A DNA stretch of 64,000 bases from Patiria pectinifera (Eukaryota > Echinodermata > Asteroidea > Valvatida > Asterinidae): positions 11,842,001 through 11,906,000 of the forward strand of contig CM057136.1 in assembly GCA_029964075.1 (NCBI GenBank), read 5' to 3'. Under the pieces are notes generated by a model. It did no database searches. It worked only from the letters and a program-made list of their open reading frames with translations, and had not been told where the DNA came from. The number at the start of each line of letters is the position of its first letter. The stretch's first letter is position 1. Of this stretch, positions 27,754 to 37,908 are shown piece after piece. Both the position numbers and the translations under genes were made by a program.

Positions 27754-28927
27754 TTGACAATACCATTTTAGATTTGGTTTAAAAATGTATTTTTTTATAC
27801 AAAAAAATAAGATTGTCATATTATTATTACGACGTAATCTGTTATAATTTTTTTCAGACGATGAAAAATGAAACACGCTACGGGTGTCCCATGCAGGCTG
27901 AATTAACTATTAATATGTCATCGCCACACGAGGCGGTATGAGTTCCAACTTGACACTCGCACAACATGTGGTAGGTGGCGAAACGCGCCCAACCGTTACG
28001 CCGTATACGCCTCTCTTTTTTCCTTGCGATAGCGGATGGTACATTATAGTGGATGTCAGGGGGGCTAAACGCGTTTTCATCACTGTCTCATTAATTAATT
28101 ACGTGTAGATGGTGCGGGGCATAGAATGTAGTCAAGTTCTGTGCTGGGGCAACTGCATTGATGGATTCGAAGGGTCTGCGCGAGGCGGGTACGGTGTTGT
28201 CGGGCGAGTATTTTACATCTTCAGTTTGAAAATAGACGTCGTACCTTGTCATAACAACTCAACAACAGAAATAACTCAACAACAGAACACGACAGCGTAG
28301 AACGGTGAAAAAAGAAGGTTAAGTTAAGGTACCGGTGTATGGATGCAAAAAGCGGGGAAAAACTGCAAAACCGCGCCGACATGCACGTTTTTGATATCTC
28401 ACAAACACCGTCCAATTTAAATAGACCATTACCATGATGCGGCCATCTTGAATTTTCCCTTTCACATCAACGTAACCAAAGCGAGGCTGAAAGGAAAATA
28501 GTCTGGTTCCCTTTTGCACAAGAAAAACATCATTCAGGACTGTTATTGCATGGACACAGGGAACATGACTGAAATGGTGGTAGCGTGATAAAGGTATATT
28601 GTGAGCACTCGTAACAACGGAAAGGAGTGCCGATGTTTCGAAATGAGTTATATCTTGGCTACCATAAATGTAGGCCCTACTTTTGAAATTCGTTACCAGC
28701 TTTGGTATGGTTGGTGGCAGCAGACTGTATCTTTTCTGTTTGGCGCCACCAATTGTTTCCGTAGGGATTCAGTTTGAGAGTTTGAGACTTTTTTTTTCTT
28801 TTGCAGATCTAACTTTTGATGAGCCGGTTGATCAATAACACGGACAGAATAAATTAGGCCTGGGCATCGTATCAAACATTTTGTTCGGATTACGGATATG
28901 AAGTATCGCTTTTCGATGGACTAGGAG
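27754..28927. other. Region just upstream of the PRDM8-like start
   Basis: AT-rich at first, then mixed. No PR-domain exon is found in any frame. The immediate upstream sequence has stops and no pyrimidine-rich acceptor, so it may be 5' UTR and promoter. Confidence 0.4.
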
Positions 28928-28939
28928 TAGGAAAGAGCC

Positions 28940-30217
28940 ATGGAGTTTGCACTGAGAAATCCAAAAGCTAGAAGTGCCTCCAATTTTGATCCAATGGCTA
29001 ACAAGCCTACGGAAGCGGAGACTTTCTATTCTAATCACATGATAGCGAGACCGCTGGCGCTTAAAAGCAAGGATTATATCGAAACGTCCACAAATCGCTC
29101 CGAAGGCGAGGGATCTCCTACAGGGGAGGCGTGGTCAGCGGGCAGACATCGGTTGCCAAAGAAACTCCGCACCGGCCGAGAGCCAGAAATGACAAATTCT
29201 CACAGAATTACTCCGGGCTTGGAATCGTTCGGAAGTGGGGCAACCGACCCCGGAAAACGAAACAACCTTGTTTCCTTGCCAATTAAAAGGCAGATGAATG
29301 ATTCTCGCGGTGTGAGCAGTCCGCAATTAACGCCCTCTACCGTCGGTTCTGGCGACCCCCTGAAAGCGCCCCCTGCCGGCCAAGCCTATGCAATGCCAGC
29401 CCAGCTCTCGGGAAAACGCAGCGCATTTCGGGAAGTGACCAAACGTCACAAGATGCCTGCCCAGGGCCCACAGACATGCGCAAACGCAACACAGCTGAGA
29501 CCACGTGACGGGAGAGCGTCACAAGTGGAGAGGCTTAGAAATGACTTCAATTTCTCCAGATCAGAAATGGCAGTGCACAAACAGTTTGTACCTAATCAGC
29601 CGTTCTATGACACTCAACACTTACTAACAATGCATTCCGCATCCAGCATACCCGTACCTCACCAACACGGCAACGGGATGGTACACGGCAAGGAATCCCC
29701 TGCATCATCTTTTCATCCCCTGAATCGTCGGCCACCAGTTGCGGATTTCCAAAACCACACACCAGGGTATGACCTGCTAAAAAATATGAAAAACAACACG
29801 GGTCTGTGCAAGGAAACATTTGCCATGCGGTTGGGCTCCTTTCAAAATGGCGCCCACGCCGAGCAGTTTTCTCCCTTGCCGTTCGCATGGCAGCAGCCGC
29901 TGGTGCCCACCAGTGTTTTACCGCTGTCACCCAGCGTACCCGGTCGTCAGTACGACAATTGGTGCGCCAAGTGTAACGCCAGCTTCCGGATGACCAGCGA
30001 TCTGGTGTACCACATGAGGACGCAGCACAAGCGGTCCTCGGATGGGATCCCCAGAGGGGGCGCTGCAAACGCCTCGTCCACATCCGGGATATCGGCTGAC
30101 GGTTTCCGCGGGAAGCGAGCCGAGGAGAAGCTCAAGTGTGAGCGTTGCGGCGAGACCTTCCGAGAGCGCCACCATTTGACGAGGCACATGACATCCCACA
30201 ACTCGGATCCTGAATAG
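28940..30217 (+). CDS. PRDM8: PRDM8/ZNF488-type C2H2 zinc-finger protein, no PR domain visible
   Basis: This is one 425-codon open frame. The start has a strong context (agagccATGG) with an in-frame TAG four codons upstream (28928-28930). Residues 1-335 are low-complexity, rich in Ser, Pro, Asn and Arg, and hold no domain I recognise. Two C2H2 fingers end the protein. Finger 1 has C342, C345, H358, H363 in WCAKCNASFRMTSDLVYHMR; finger 2 has C400, C403, H416, H420 in CERCGETFRERHHLTRHM, followed by TSHN. These two fingers are nearly the vertebrate PRDM8/ZNF488 C-terminus. PRDM8 is known as a neural transcriptional repressor with an N-terminal PR (SET-like) domain. No PR-like sequence is seen upstream in the window, so this is either a PR-less ZNF488-like form or the large last exon of a longer gene. 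The nuclear repressor role is inferred. Confidence 0.88.
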   Translation: MEFALRNPKARSASNFDPMANKPTEAETFYSNHMIARPLALKSKDYIETSTNRSEGEGSPTGEAWSAGRHRLPKKLRTGREPEMTNSHRITPGLESFGSGATDPGKRNNLVSLPIKRQMNDSRGVSSPQLTPSTVGSGDPLKAPPAGQAYAMPAQLSGKRSAFREVTKRHKMPAQGPQTCANATQLRPRDGRASQVERLRNDFNFSRSEMAVHKQFVPNQPFYDTQHLLTMHSASSIPVPHQHGNGMVHGKESPASSFHPLNRRPPVADFQNHTPGYDLLKNMKNNTGLCKETFAMRLGSFQNGAHAEQFSPLPFAWQQPLVPTSVLPLSPSVPGRQYDNWCAKCNASFRMTSDLVYHMRTQHKRSSDGIPRGGAANASSTSGISADGFRGKRAEEKLKCERCGETFRERHHLTRHMTSHNSDPE

Positions 30218-30501
30218 AGAAGAAGAGACAACGACAACCATTGGCAATCATTGTGGATCACGTGTCCAAGAACTAACCAATCGGTTAACAATTTCATAAT
30301 CTCTGTTTTCAGTTTTACTTGAAACCTCTGAACCTCAAATTTGTCAAAGGACTCTATGTCAATGTCTCAATGCAAGATATGGATGTGTTAGAAGGATGGG
30401 ATGATTGACGGCCCGCGTATCAAAAACTTCTGTAGACGTTGTTTGGTGTTTTCTAAAGGGTAATTGTACAATCGTGCACACGCTGTGAAAGAACAGGTTG
30501 A

Positions 30502-30507
30502 AATAAA
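30502..30507 (+). terminator. Polyadenylation signal AATAAA for the PRDM8-like gene
   Basis: An exact AATAAA lies 285 bases after the stop codon (TAG at 30215). It is the nearest canonical signal downstream, and a T-rich stretch follows at about 30537-30556. This gives a 3' UTR of roughly 0.3 kb. Confidence 0.6.
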
Positions 30508-30589
30508 AATATTATAAGATGGATTTGAGAATTATTTTCCAGATTTTCTTTTTTGTAGGTGCACTGTGGCAGCCTTTACCCCTAACACT

Positions 30590-30727
30590 CAGTGGCATAA
30601 CTACGGGGAGGGGCGGCACAGGGGGGGGGGGGGCACGTGCACCCCCTTCAGTGCCCCTTGAAAAATGTGTGCACCCTAGGTGGCCATCCCTCCCACTGCC
30701 TAAGTTTAACCTATTAATACGCCACTG
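30590..30727. mobile_element. Short CAGTGGC-terminal MITE
   Basis: It starts CAGTGGCATAACTACGGGG and ends ATACGCCACTG, giving inverted ends CAGTGGC(A/G)TA. The centre has a run of 12 G. It is 138 bases. CAGTGGCGTAAC ends are common in animal DNA transposon relics, and a solitary end lies at 61975. Confidence 0.7.
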
Positions 30728-30828
30728 ATTACACTCCTATTAAAGGCCAGTTTGCAAATTAACACTGAGGTCTCGTGTAAAACGTTTTGTTAGAGAGCTG
30801 AAGCACTGTACGTGTTAAGGGCAAGTGA

Positions 30829-31347
30829 GTTCGATCAAGGACTATATAGTAAACCATAGTTCGACTAGCTCGGCCCGATCGAACGCACGCTAGTCTACGA
30901 TGGTTAGACTATAGTCTAGTCTGGACCAGCCTTCCACGGCTGATGGCTGGTTATCAATAGCAAGTTTTTTCATAGCATAGTGCAGAGGGGACCAACTACA
31001 TGTATCAACAAAAATGGCGGAACTTAAAACCAAAACTGTGAGTGCTAAATTTAATTTTCATTGCATAGTTTTCCATGCTAGTTTACAATTCCGTCACTTT
31101 TGTCACCGTTGTACAATAGTAATGGCGATTATGCAAGGTGACCTAAAGTACACAATCACTATTATTTGTGTAAATAAACAGAAACATCAAGTATTGAAAA
31201 TTCTTTAGCCGGTGTGCGACCGCCATTTTCTCACGATCGTTGACATGACAATAGTCCGACAAGAGCCGTTCGCACTTCAACTTCAGTGCGCATGTGCTAA
31301 GTACGTCACGAACAAACCACTAGTTAACCATTAGTCCTTGATCGAAC
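30829..31347. mobile_element. MITE with GTTCGATCAAGGACTA termini
   Basis: GTTCGATCAAGGACTA (30829-30844) has its exact reverse complement at 31332-31347. The inner sequences carry CTAGTC and GTTAAC words like those of the element at 102-411, so the two are probably distant relatives. It is 519 bases. Confidence 0.8.
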
Positions 31348-31502
31348 GTGTCCAAGTTTGGCGTCTGTATAGGCCTCCTTGTATAGCGCCCTCTTTCTGA
31401 CTCGCCAGCAAAAAAAAACCCACGCGCTTGACATCAAATGTGAAATAGCGTCCTCTTTTGTCAAGAAATAAAAGGAAACTGCCAGAATTTGTTTACTTGA
31501 AG

Positions 31503-31958
31503 TAGGGCTGTGCATCGGAACCGGGTGTCCGAGTACCCGACTGTCAATGTCGGGAACCGGTTCCAGATTATGGAATCGAGTACCCGTAACCATCTTCAGA
31601 AATTACTCAGTAATTCTCAGAGAACGAAAAAGACCAGCATCGAGTGTCATTGATAGAGAAATGTTCAAAATGAAAAAACAGACTACATGGAAAACAAAAC
31701 CAATTCCATGTTTACGATGCTCGTGATAGTTGCAAATTTTGCCATAAAGCTAAAGAGCTCACTCTATACACTTGTAACTTGCGTACTGTCGCACCGATAT
31801 GGGGTAGTGTTAGCATGCAGACCTTTATGAACAATCTGAACAGCAACTTCTGAGAATGACATTTTTATGGAGCTGGGTTTCTTTAATGGGTACCCGAGTA
31901 CCCGTATTTTTTTCAATAGGGTACCGGTTCCTGTACTACCCGTAAATGCACATCCCTA
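31503..31958. mobile_element. MITE with TAGGGCTGTGCAT termini
   Basis: TAGGGCTGTGCAT at 31503 and ATGCACATCCCTA ending at 31958 form an inverted pair (one mismatch). Both flanks are followed inward by ACCGG and GAGTACCCG words. It is 456 bases. A decayed half-copy lies at 12065-12310. Confidence 0.8.
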
Positions 31959-33033
31959 ACTTGAAGAATCGGTGCACTCTATAATAGGCGAGCTCAAGAA
32001 TTCCACTTTAAGCCTTACCAAAAATCCCTTGCGGTCGAGAACATTGAATCTAAACGTATAAAGTTCTCACACAATTACACCCCCCCCCCACGACAAAAGT
32101 GTTAAGTCGCCAATTTATATAAACCCCTAAAATATGTCAACACCATTGTAACAATCATTTGAACATGTAATTAAAGACATAATTGTGGTCGAGAAACCGA
32201 GTTAATATTGTCGCCCTGTTATAACAGACTTCCTTTACTCGATCGTCGTCGGTCGGAAGTCGAATTCCCCATTGGGCGTGTGCGGCAGGCGACACCACAG
32301 ACCGCGGGCTAGGCCCGGCCTGCCGACAGCTTGTCATCACATCGTTGACACAACTTTTTAACAGCTAAAGGTGAGCCCCCAAACACCCAATTATAAGCAA
32401 TATTCAGACCCCTAAACCGCAGGTATTTTATCAGGGCAAATATGAATTACACAAGGGAGTTGGTCGATAGCATAATATTTACGAGATCGAGAACGCTAGA
32501 TAAACCACAAGGACGACTTGATCCGCAACCGAAAATGGTTTCCGACCGGAACTGTGAATAACTCTAACTCGCAAAACAAACAGAAAACCTTTTGGGAGGG
32601 TTGACATTTTTCTTTTAGGAAAATAAGTGATAGTATTATCACATTAAACGTTTATTAATTCTCAGATCTGAAAGTATACGGCTGTTTGACGAACAGTTTT
32701 CTTTTGATAAACGCCATTCAATAGCTGAAAGAGTTCTTTTAATCATGGCATCAAAAATGTTGTGTCAAGCATACGGCATTTGACTTTATGCCATTTTCAA
32801 AGTAGTTAAAGTTAGTTACTACTATTTCCTTGTTGCACAAAAGCGCCGTTGGAAGATAATGATAAGAACTTACATGGAGTTTTAAGTGGTGAGTTCACTT
32901 TTACTTTCCACAGTAACAACAAATTGCTTTATATAAAACACATTTTTGACAGGTGCCAAAAAGCACGAATTCTCAGTCCCAAATTGGCCCTCTTCAAACT
33001 AATACAGCACAACTATCATCGAACTTTTGTTGT
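31959..33033. other. Intergenic, no gene seen
   Basis: Contains a C run at 32083-32091 and a CpG-richer patch around 32240-32335 (cgatcgtcgtcggtcgg). No exon or repeat termini recognised. Confidence 0.5.
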
Positions 33034-33509
33034 ACAGGGTGCTGCAAAAAGAAGGAAACCCACTTTTGACAGCAATTTTCATCTGCTTGTTGAACATATT
33101 TTTTTTTTTTATTCTAATTCTAAAATATTGATCTATAAACATAAGTGACGAAAAATTGATTGCAAATGCATATTTTGTCTCTGAGAATAGTTTAAACCTT
33201 TCATTTGCCAAACATGTTTGTCCACGGACGGCTTTATTCCATCCGCTTGACTGAGCTCCAGAGCTCGAGTTTAAGACAAAAAACACTGCACTAGACTAAT
33301 ACACGTGGACAACAGTGATTTTGGTGACTCGTATTCAAATTAGCATAATAACACTATTCTTGCGATTTTTGTAAAGATTTTTTTGCACCACATAGGCTTA
33401 TATTGAAGAGCTGTACTTTACTACATTATAAAAAAAAAATCAAATAAGTTAAGTAAGTAGGTTAAAATTCCCGTCAAAAGTGGGTTTCCTTCTTTTTGCA
33501 CCGCCCTGT
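33034..33509. mobile_element. Mariner-like MITE with 36-base termini
   Basis: ACAGGGTGCTGCAAAAAGAA and the reverse complement of the right end ACAGGGCGGTGCAAAAAGAA are inverted repeats running on through GGAAACCCACTTTTGAC. TA lies just outside the left end, as in Tc1/mariner insertions. It is 476 bases with no transposase. Confidence 0.82.
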
Positions 33510-34171
33510 TAATTCGAAAGAAAGATTTAGTACTGGGACATCTCTTTGGAAGGGCTCGATTTCACGCGAGCTCTCGTATAACTCCAAGTTTTACCACAAC
33601 AACACGGTTTCTTGTTGCGTGCTATGTTGTAAAAGCAAGTATTTGGGTCGAAGCGACACTTTTACGAGGTTTCGCCACACCGTAAATTTCTCACTTGGTT
33701 TTTTTTCCGGAGGAAGGAAATCAAAATCAGAACAAGCCCAAAAGACAAAACCCACCAGTGTGCGATGGTGGAATTATTATCGTCGTGATTGATCGACTTG
33801 CTGACACTTATGTCCCAAATCGGTCATTAGAGTGCTGAAAATAAACCCAACAATTTATGTTTGGCCTTGGGGTTCCAAAAACTTTTGGTCGTGCTTTAAA
33901 CAAACAAGCTTGGCTTAGATTTCTGTCTTTTTGGGGGGGGGGACCCAGAAGTTCATATTAGCCCATCCCTAAATCACACTAAACTAATATGTCAATTTAG
34001 AATAGTCAGTCAGTCAGCCATTAGCGGATAGTGGCAGGAATTGTGCATTCGATGATACAAGCATGGCATTTGGAAGTTAGTACACAGTCAGAATATGTTT
34101 TCAGAAAGATATTTGGCTATAGGGTCATCGCAGATTTGCCCTTTGACAAAATATTGGTAAAATAACAAGCA
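33510..34171. other. Intergenic, no gene seen
   Basis: AT-rich, with a G run (33931-33940) and 'cagtcagtcagcc' at 34006. A 98-codon frame at 33496-33792 overlaps the preceding element and has no recognisable content. Confidence 0.5.
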
Positions 34172-34694
34172 CTGTTATACCTCTGTCTTGAATACTGTAT
34201 TTTCATTGGCCTAGAACGTTCACGTGTTAAGGTGATAAAAAATCATGGCACACTCCCTGTGGGATATCACGTACGGTATGTGATGTCCCAATGTGCTTTG
34301 ACTTTGTACGTACGGGTACGTACGGTGTGAAACGTTTGTATCTGCTTGGTACCCACGCTATTTTCACCATGTTTTCACGCATGAGTGGGAGCAGCGAATT
34401 GGCAGACGATCAGCTGTTTCTAGCACGCGACATGCATGTGAGCAGTGACGTTCGAGTGTCATGACTGTTGTGTTTACTGCTTTTTGTTTTCGTGATTTTT
34501 TACATGAAAATTCGAAGAATGCAAGACAGAGGTAAAACAAAACAATTGTTGACTGCTGTGATGTGGATTATGACGTTTTGAACACCCTCGGGGCACATAA
34601 TCACCCTCGGCTTCGTCTCGGGTGCTGTTCGCCCCTCCCTCGGTCATCGGTGTTCAAAACGTCATATCCCACATCACAGCAGTCAACAATGGTT
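34172..34694. mobile_element. Composite inverted-repeat element, copy 2
   Basis: The outer pair (TTATACCTCTGTCTTGAAT at 34172; counterpart ending about 34537) spans 366 bases, as in copy 1. It is followed directly by a hairpin with arms 34540-34585 and 34650-34694 (TGACTGCTGTGATGTGG) around CCTCGGCTTCGTCTCGGG. Confidence 0.75.
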
Positions 34695-34884
34695 ACATGG
34701 CGACCATTTTCAAAATAGCTGCCATTGCTTGTTATTCAAACTTTTGTCACTAGACAAATCTGCGCTAGCCCTTTATCCAAATTTATTTCTTAAAACACAC
34801 TCTGACTTTGTGCCAAATGTCCGTGTTTGTATCATCAACGGTACAATTCTATTTCACCTATTCGCCCCACTGGTAAGTGGTATT

Positions 34885-35286
34885 CCCTAACGTGGCGCAC
34901 TTCGACGTTTCCCCGACTTTCAACAATCAGTGTTGCCAAACTTTTTTGTTGAGAAACTTCAAATTCATTCAGTTAAATAATGGTACTATTACCTTTATAA
35001 TGTTTGCTGTTGAACCTTTGTGAATAATTTCATTGTCTTGAAATTTAGTCCGAAATTCAAAAACGTTGGCGTCCGGAAATTGGACACAAAATCGGCTGAG
35101 TGATCCCTAAGGTGGCGTACTTGGCAAATCCGAAGTTTGTAACGGGTATATAAACTCAAGATTTATGAACAGGAATTTTTAGAGCTTGATGAAATTTCGC
35201 TTACTGTAAAAATTCAGGTAAAACTTTTGCTGGCTCTAGCAAGGTTTGCTAATCAAAGCGAAAAAGCAAAGTGCGCCACGTTAGGG
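34885..35286. mobile_element. MITE with CCCTAACGTGGCGCACTT termini
   Basis: CCCTAACGTGGCGCACTT at 34885-34902 has an exact reverse complement at 35269-35286. A third related word (CCCTAAGGTGGCGTACTT) lies inside at 35105. It is 402 bases with no coding capacity. Confidence 0.82.
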
Positions 35287-37344
35287 GCCGCGCAATGTTA
35301 GGGTACATCAACAATATGGTCCTACCAACACACGACCAACACAAAGAAACCATTGCCACACTCACAACATTTCAGTGTCGCCCATATTTTCCTTTAAAAG
35401 GTATAGTATAATACACAAGCCTTGTATAGTCACATAATAAATTACAAAGTTATTTAATTAAGATAATAATGACATTCATAATTCCTTTAAAAAAAAGAAT
35501 TCATATAAATACAGGTACTGAAAGATAGTGTGTCGTGTAATGAAACAGAGAGCTTTAATCTATATACATGTACATTGTTTTAAATAGTCTCGCCTTCAAG
35601 GCGTTCTTTTTTACTACGAAGCAGAACCAACACTACTGCGTATACGTGATTTTCATTGGAAAAAATCGTATTTTACATAAAATATAAATATATTGCAATA
35701 AATCATCGCTAAAAACAATTCACAATACCGTCTGGGCGATTTCAGTTTTATGATAAAGCGTTTTTTTCCCTATCTCAGTCAGCGGTTTAAAAAGGTGCTC
35801 TTGAGATGAACTTAAAGCTGTACAAGAGTCAAAACATTGAGCTGAATATGGAGTAATTTCAATCAGTTACTGTTCAGTTAAGACTTCATAAAGACTATTC
35901 AAATCTCTTTAGAACATTAACGTAAACGATACTCTACTGGGATTCAACGAAGTGGTCGATGTATGGGCGGAGCGTAAATCGATTGGTGGGTGGTCATAGT
36001 GTGGAACAATTTCAGAACTTGTTTATTTGAATGAGTGTAATGCGCTTATTCCCCAAACTGGATCGACTTGTTGTTGTTATTATTCACATTTTGACATAAC
36101 TTGTTTAAAATGTATGCTCTTATCAATTTAGTGCCAAGTACGAATTTCAAAAACTTGTTCCCAGTCCTCTCACAAAAGCGTCATGACCAAAGACACGTGA
36201 ACCGCCACCGATGAAAGACGGCCAAAAATCTTTCACTAGGTTAGCCAACCACGACCTGAAATAATTACGTTGGAACTCGGGAGAAAAACAGTCTCGAGGC
36301 GCGACAGTAGTACCGTCGCCTATTCGCGTCACACGATGACAGATTTTTGCCACTGGACAAGCAAGTTCTTACAAGTTCTTAGTAGGCGGCTCGCCGAACC
36401 TCATGCAGGCCTACTCCCTGGCAATTTTAGGGAGCGGCGCGGTATTACTTCGAGCAACACCGCTACAACTGCTCCTTATACACAACACCCATATCACTGT
36501 TACGGGGAGGGTCAGGGGGACACACGGCGGAGATTTTGTTTGGGTAACCCGGCCCGGGTGTAAGCCTATCGCCAAAAAATAAATGATGGTAATTACAAGT
36601 GGCGGTTAGCGTTAGCACACTTAAAACAATTTGGTACTTCTATTTAGGGGTTGGTGAGTTCGGCTAGACATGTGGGTGGAGAGTATTTTCCGCACCCGTG
36701 GTCATTGAAATGTGCGGGAAACCGCCATAATGGCTTAATAGAAGTAAATGCAACATTAAACTGGTTTCAAGAATGATTAATTATGACCGAAATAAAATGT
36801 GGGTCGAGGTAGCTTGCTAGCACGTGTGCCCAACCAGAGGAGTAGTATGCAGTGATACAGTGACACATTATGCGGTAGTAAAGCTTGAAGGTCTGGTACC
36901 CTTTACACACTAAGGAACTAGAGCTGACAGCCGATTGCCCTGCATAATCATATTGACTGGTAAAAGGATCGTTTTGGTTAGAAGAACAAGTATCTGTGGT
37001 CGGGTACCAACGATTTGTTTTTGTTAAAACAGGCTGCCTGAACTGGCTCTCATATTGTACATCAGCACACGAATAATTACACTGGTCCTGATGTTCAGAG
37101 GGTGCCCGTCGAAGGGCAGACGCAATATAAAGGCAGCCTTTATATACACGATGTTTTGGTTTAATTGTCTCAATAATGACCTTCAGTTTCTGTCTCAAAA
37201 TAGTTCTATCCCCTGCAGAAAAATAAAACGCCTTGGGCTTTGGTAAAGTGATTTCAATGTTTTTCAGTTCAATCGAATACGAGTTGTGACCCAGCCGGTT
37301 GCACTGTGCACCACCTGTACAGGCCCCTACAATGCAACTCTTTG
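35287..37344. other. Intergenic between converging genes, no gene seen
   Basis: AT-rich up to about 36130, then mixed. Frames at 36270-36563 and 36767-37198 have no recognisable similarity. This region should include the 3' UTR of the oxidase, but no minus-strand AATAAA stands out close to the stop. Confidence 0.5.
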
Positions 37345-37908
37345 TTACCGGCTGACGTCACCGTCAGATTGCTGGGACCGTGAATCCCTCGCAACGACCA
37401 CCTCTGTCCTCTCTACAGTGATTTCGCCGGCCTCCAGCACCCGACTGCTGTTTGGTGGTGGAGTTGACGGCCGTGGCTGCATGACGATCACGTCCGTGCT
37501 GCCACACCCTCCGGACGAGCAACGGCAAATGTGGGGCGAGTCCTTGGCGGCGTCTTGCAAATCACCAGTCGACGAGTTGTCCTCAGTCGGCCTTTCCCTC
37601 TCAGTCGACCTGTCCCGCCCCCGACTCCTCCCAGGCCCCGCCCCCTCCTCCTCCTCCGACATTTTCTGCAGATGGAAGTCATCAAAGCCGCATTTGCGGG
37701 TGAACTCGTTGTCGAACGTACCGTCGTGGTTGAAGAGCGTGTAGACGCGCCTCCACTTGTCCAAGTAAGGATAGAGCCTCTCCACCCGGTTGTAGCTCAA
37801 AAAGTTGTTCTTGCTCCAGTGGGGCCGCGCCCGGTACTTGGTGAACAGAAAATCCTCCAATTTCTTGTGGAATTCGTCAATGCCGTATGCGCCTGGCAGA
37901 AAAGGCAC
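37345..37908 (-). CDS. GULO/ALO-like oxidase terminal exon
   Basis: The exon is 564 bases, with acceptor TACGTGCAG and stop TAA at 37345-37347. Residues 548-628 hold the conserved end of the ALO domain (RARPHWSKNNFLS, LYPYLDKWRRVYTLFNHDGTF, DNEF). From about 629 an acidic run (SEEEE) leads into an Arg/Glu/Ser-rich tail (GRSRGRDRSTERERPTEDN), then ICRCSSGGCG and a Pro/Ser-rich end. The tail has no motif I recognise. A long plus-strand frame opposite it is only a shadow. Confidence 0.9.
   Translation of the reverse strand: MPFLPGAYGIDEFHKKLEDFLFTKYRARPHWSKNNFLSYNRVERLYPYLDKWRRVYTLFNHDGTFDNEFTRKCGFDDFHLQKMSEEEEGAGPGRSRGRDRSTERERPTEDNSSTGDLQDAAKDSPHICRCSSGGCGSTDVIVMQPRPSTPPPNSSRVLEAGEITVERTEVVVARDSRSQQSDGDVSR

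Noticed and set aside
29592..30247. Minus-strand frames opposite the zinc-finger gene (up to 163 codons)
   Set aside because: They are antisense shadows of the PRDM8-like coding sequence.
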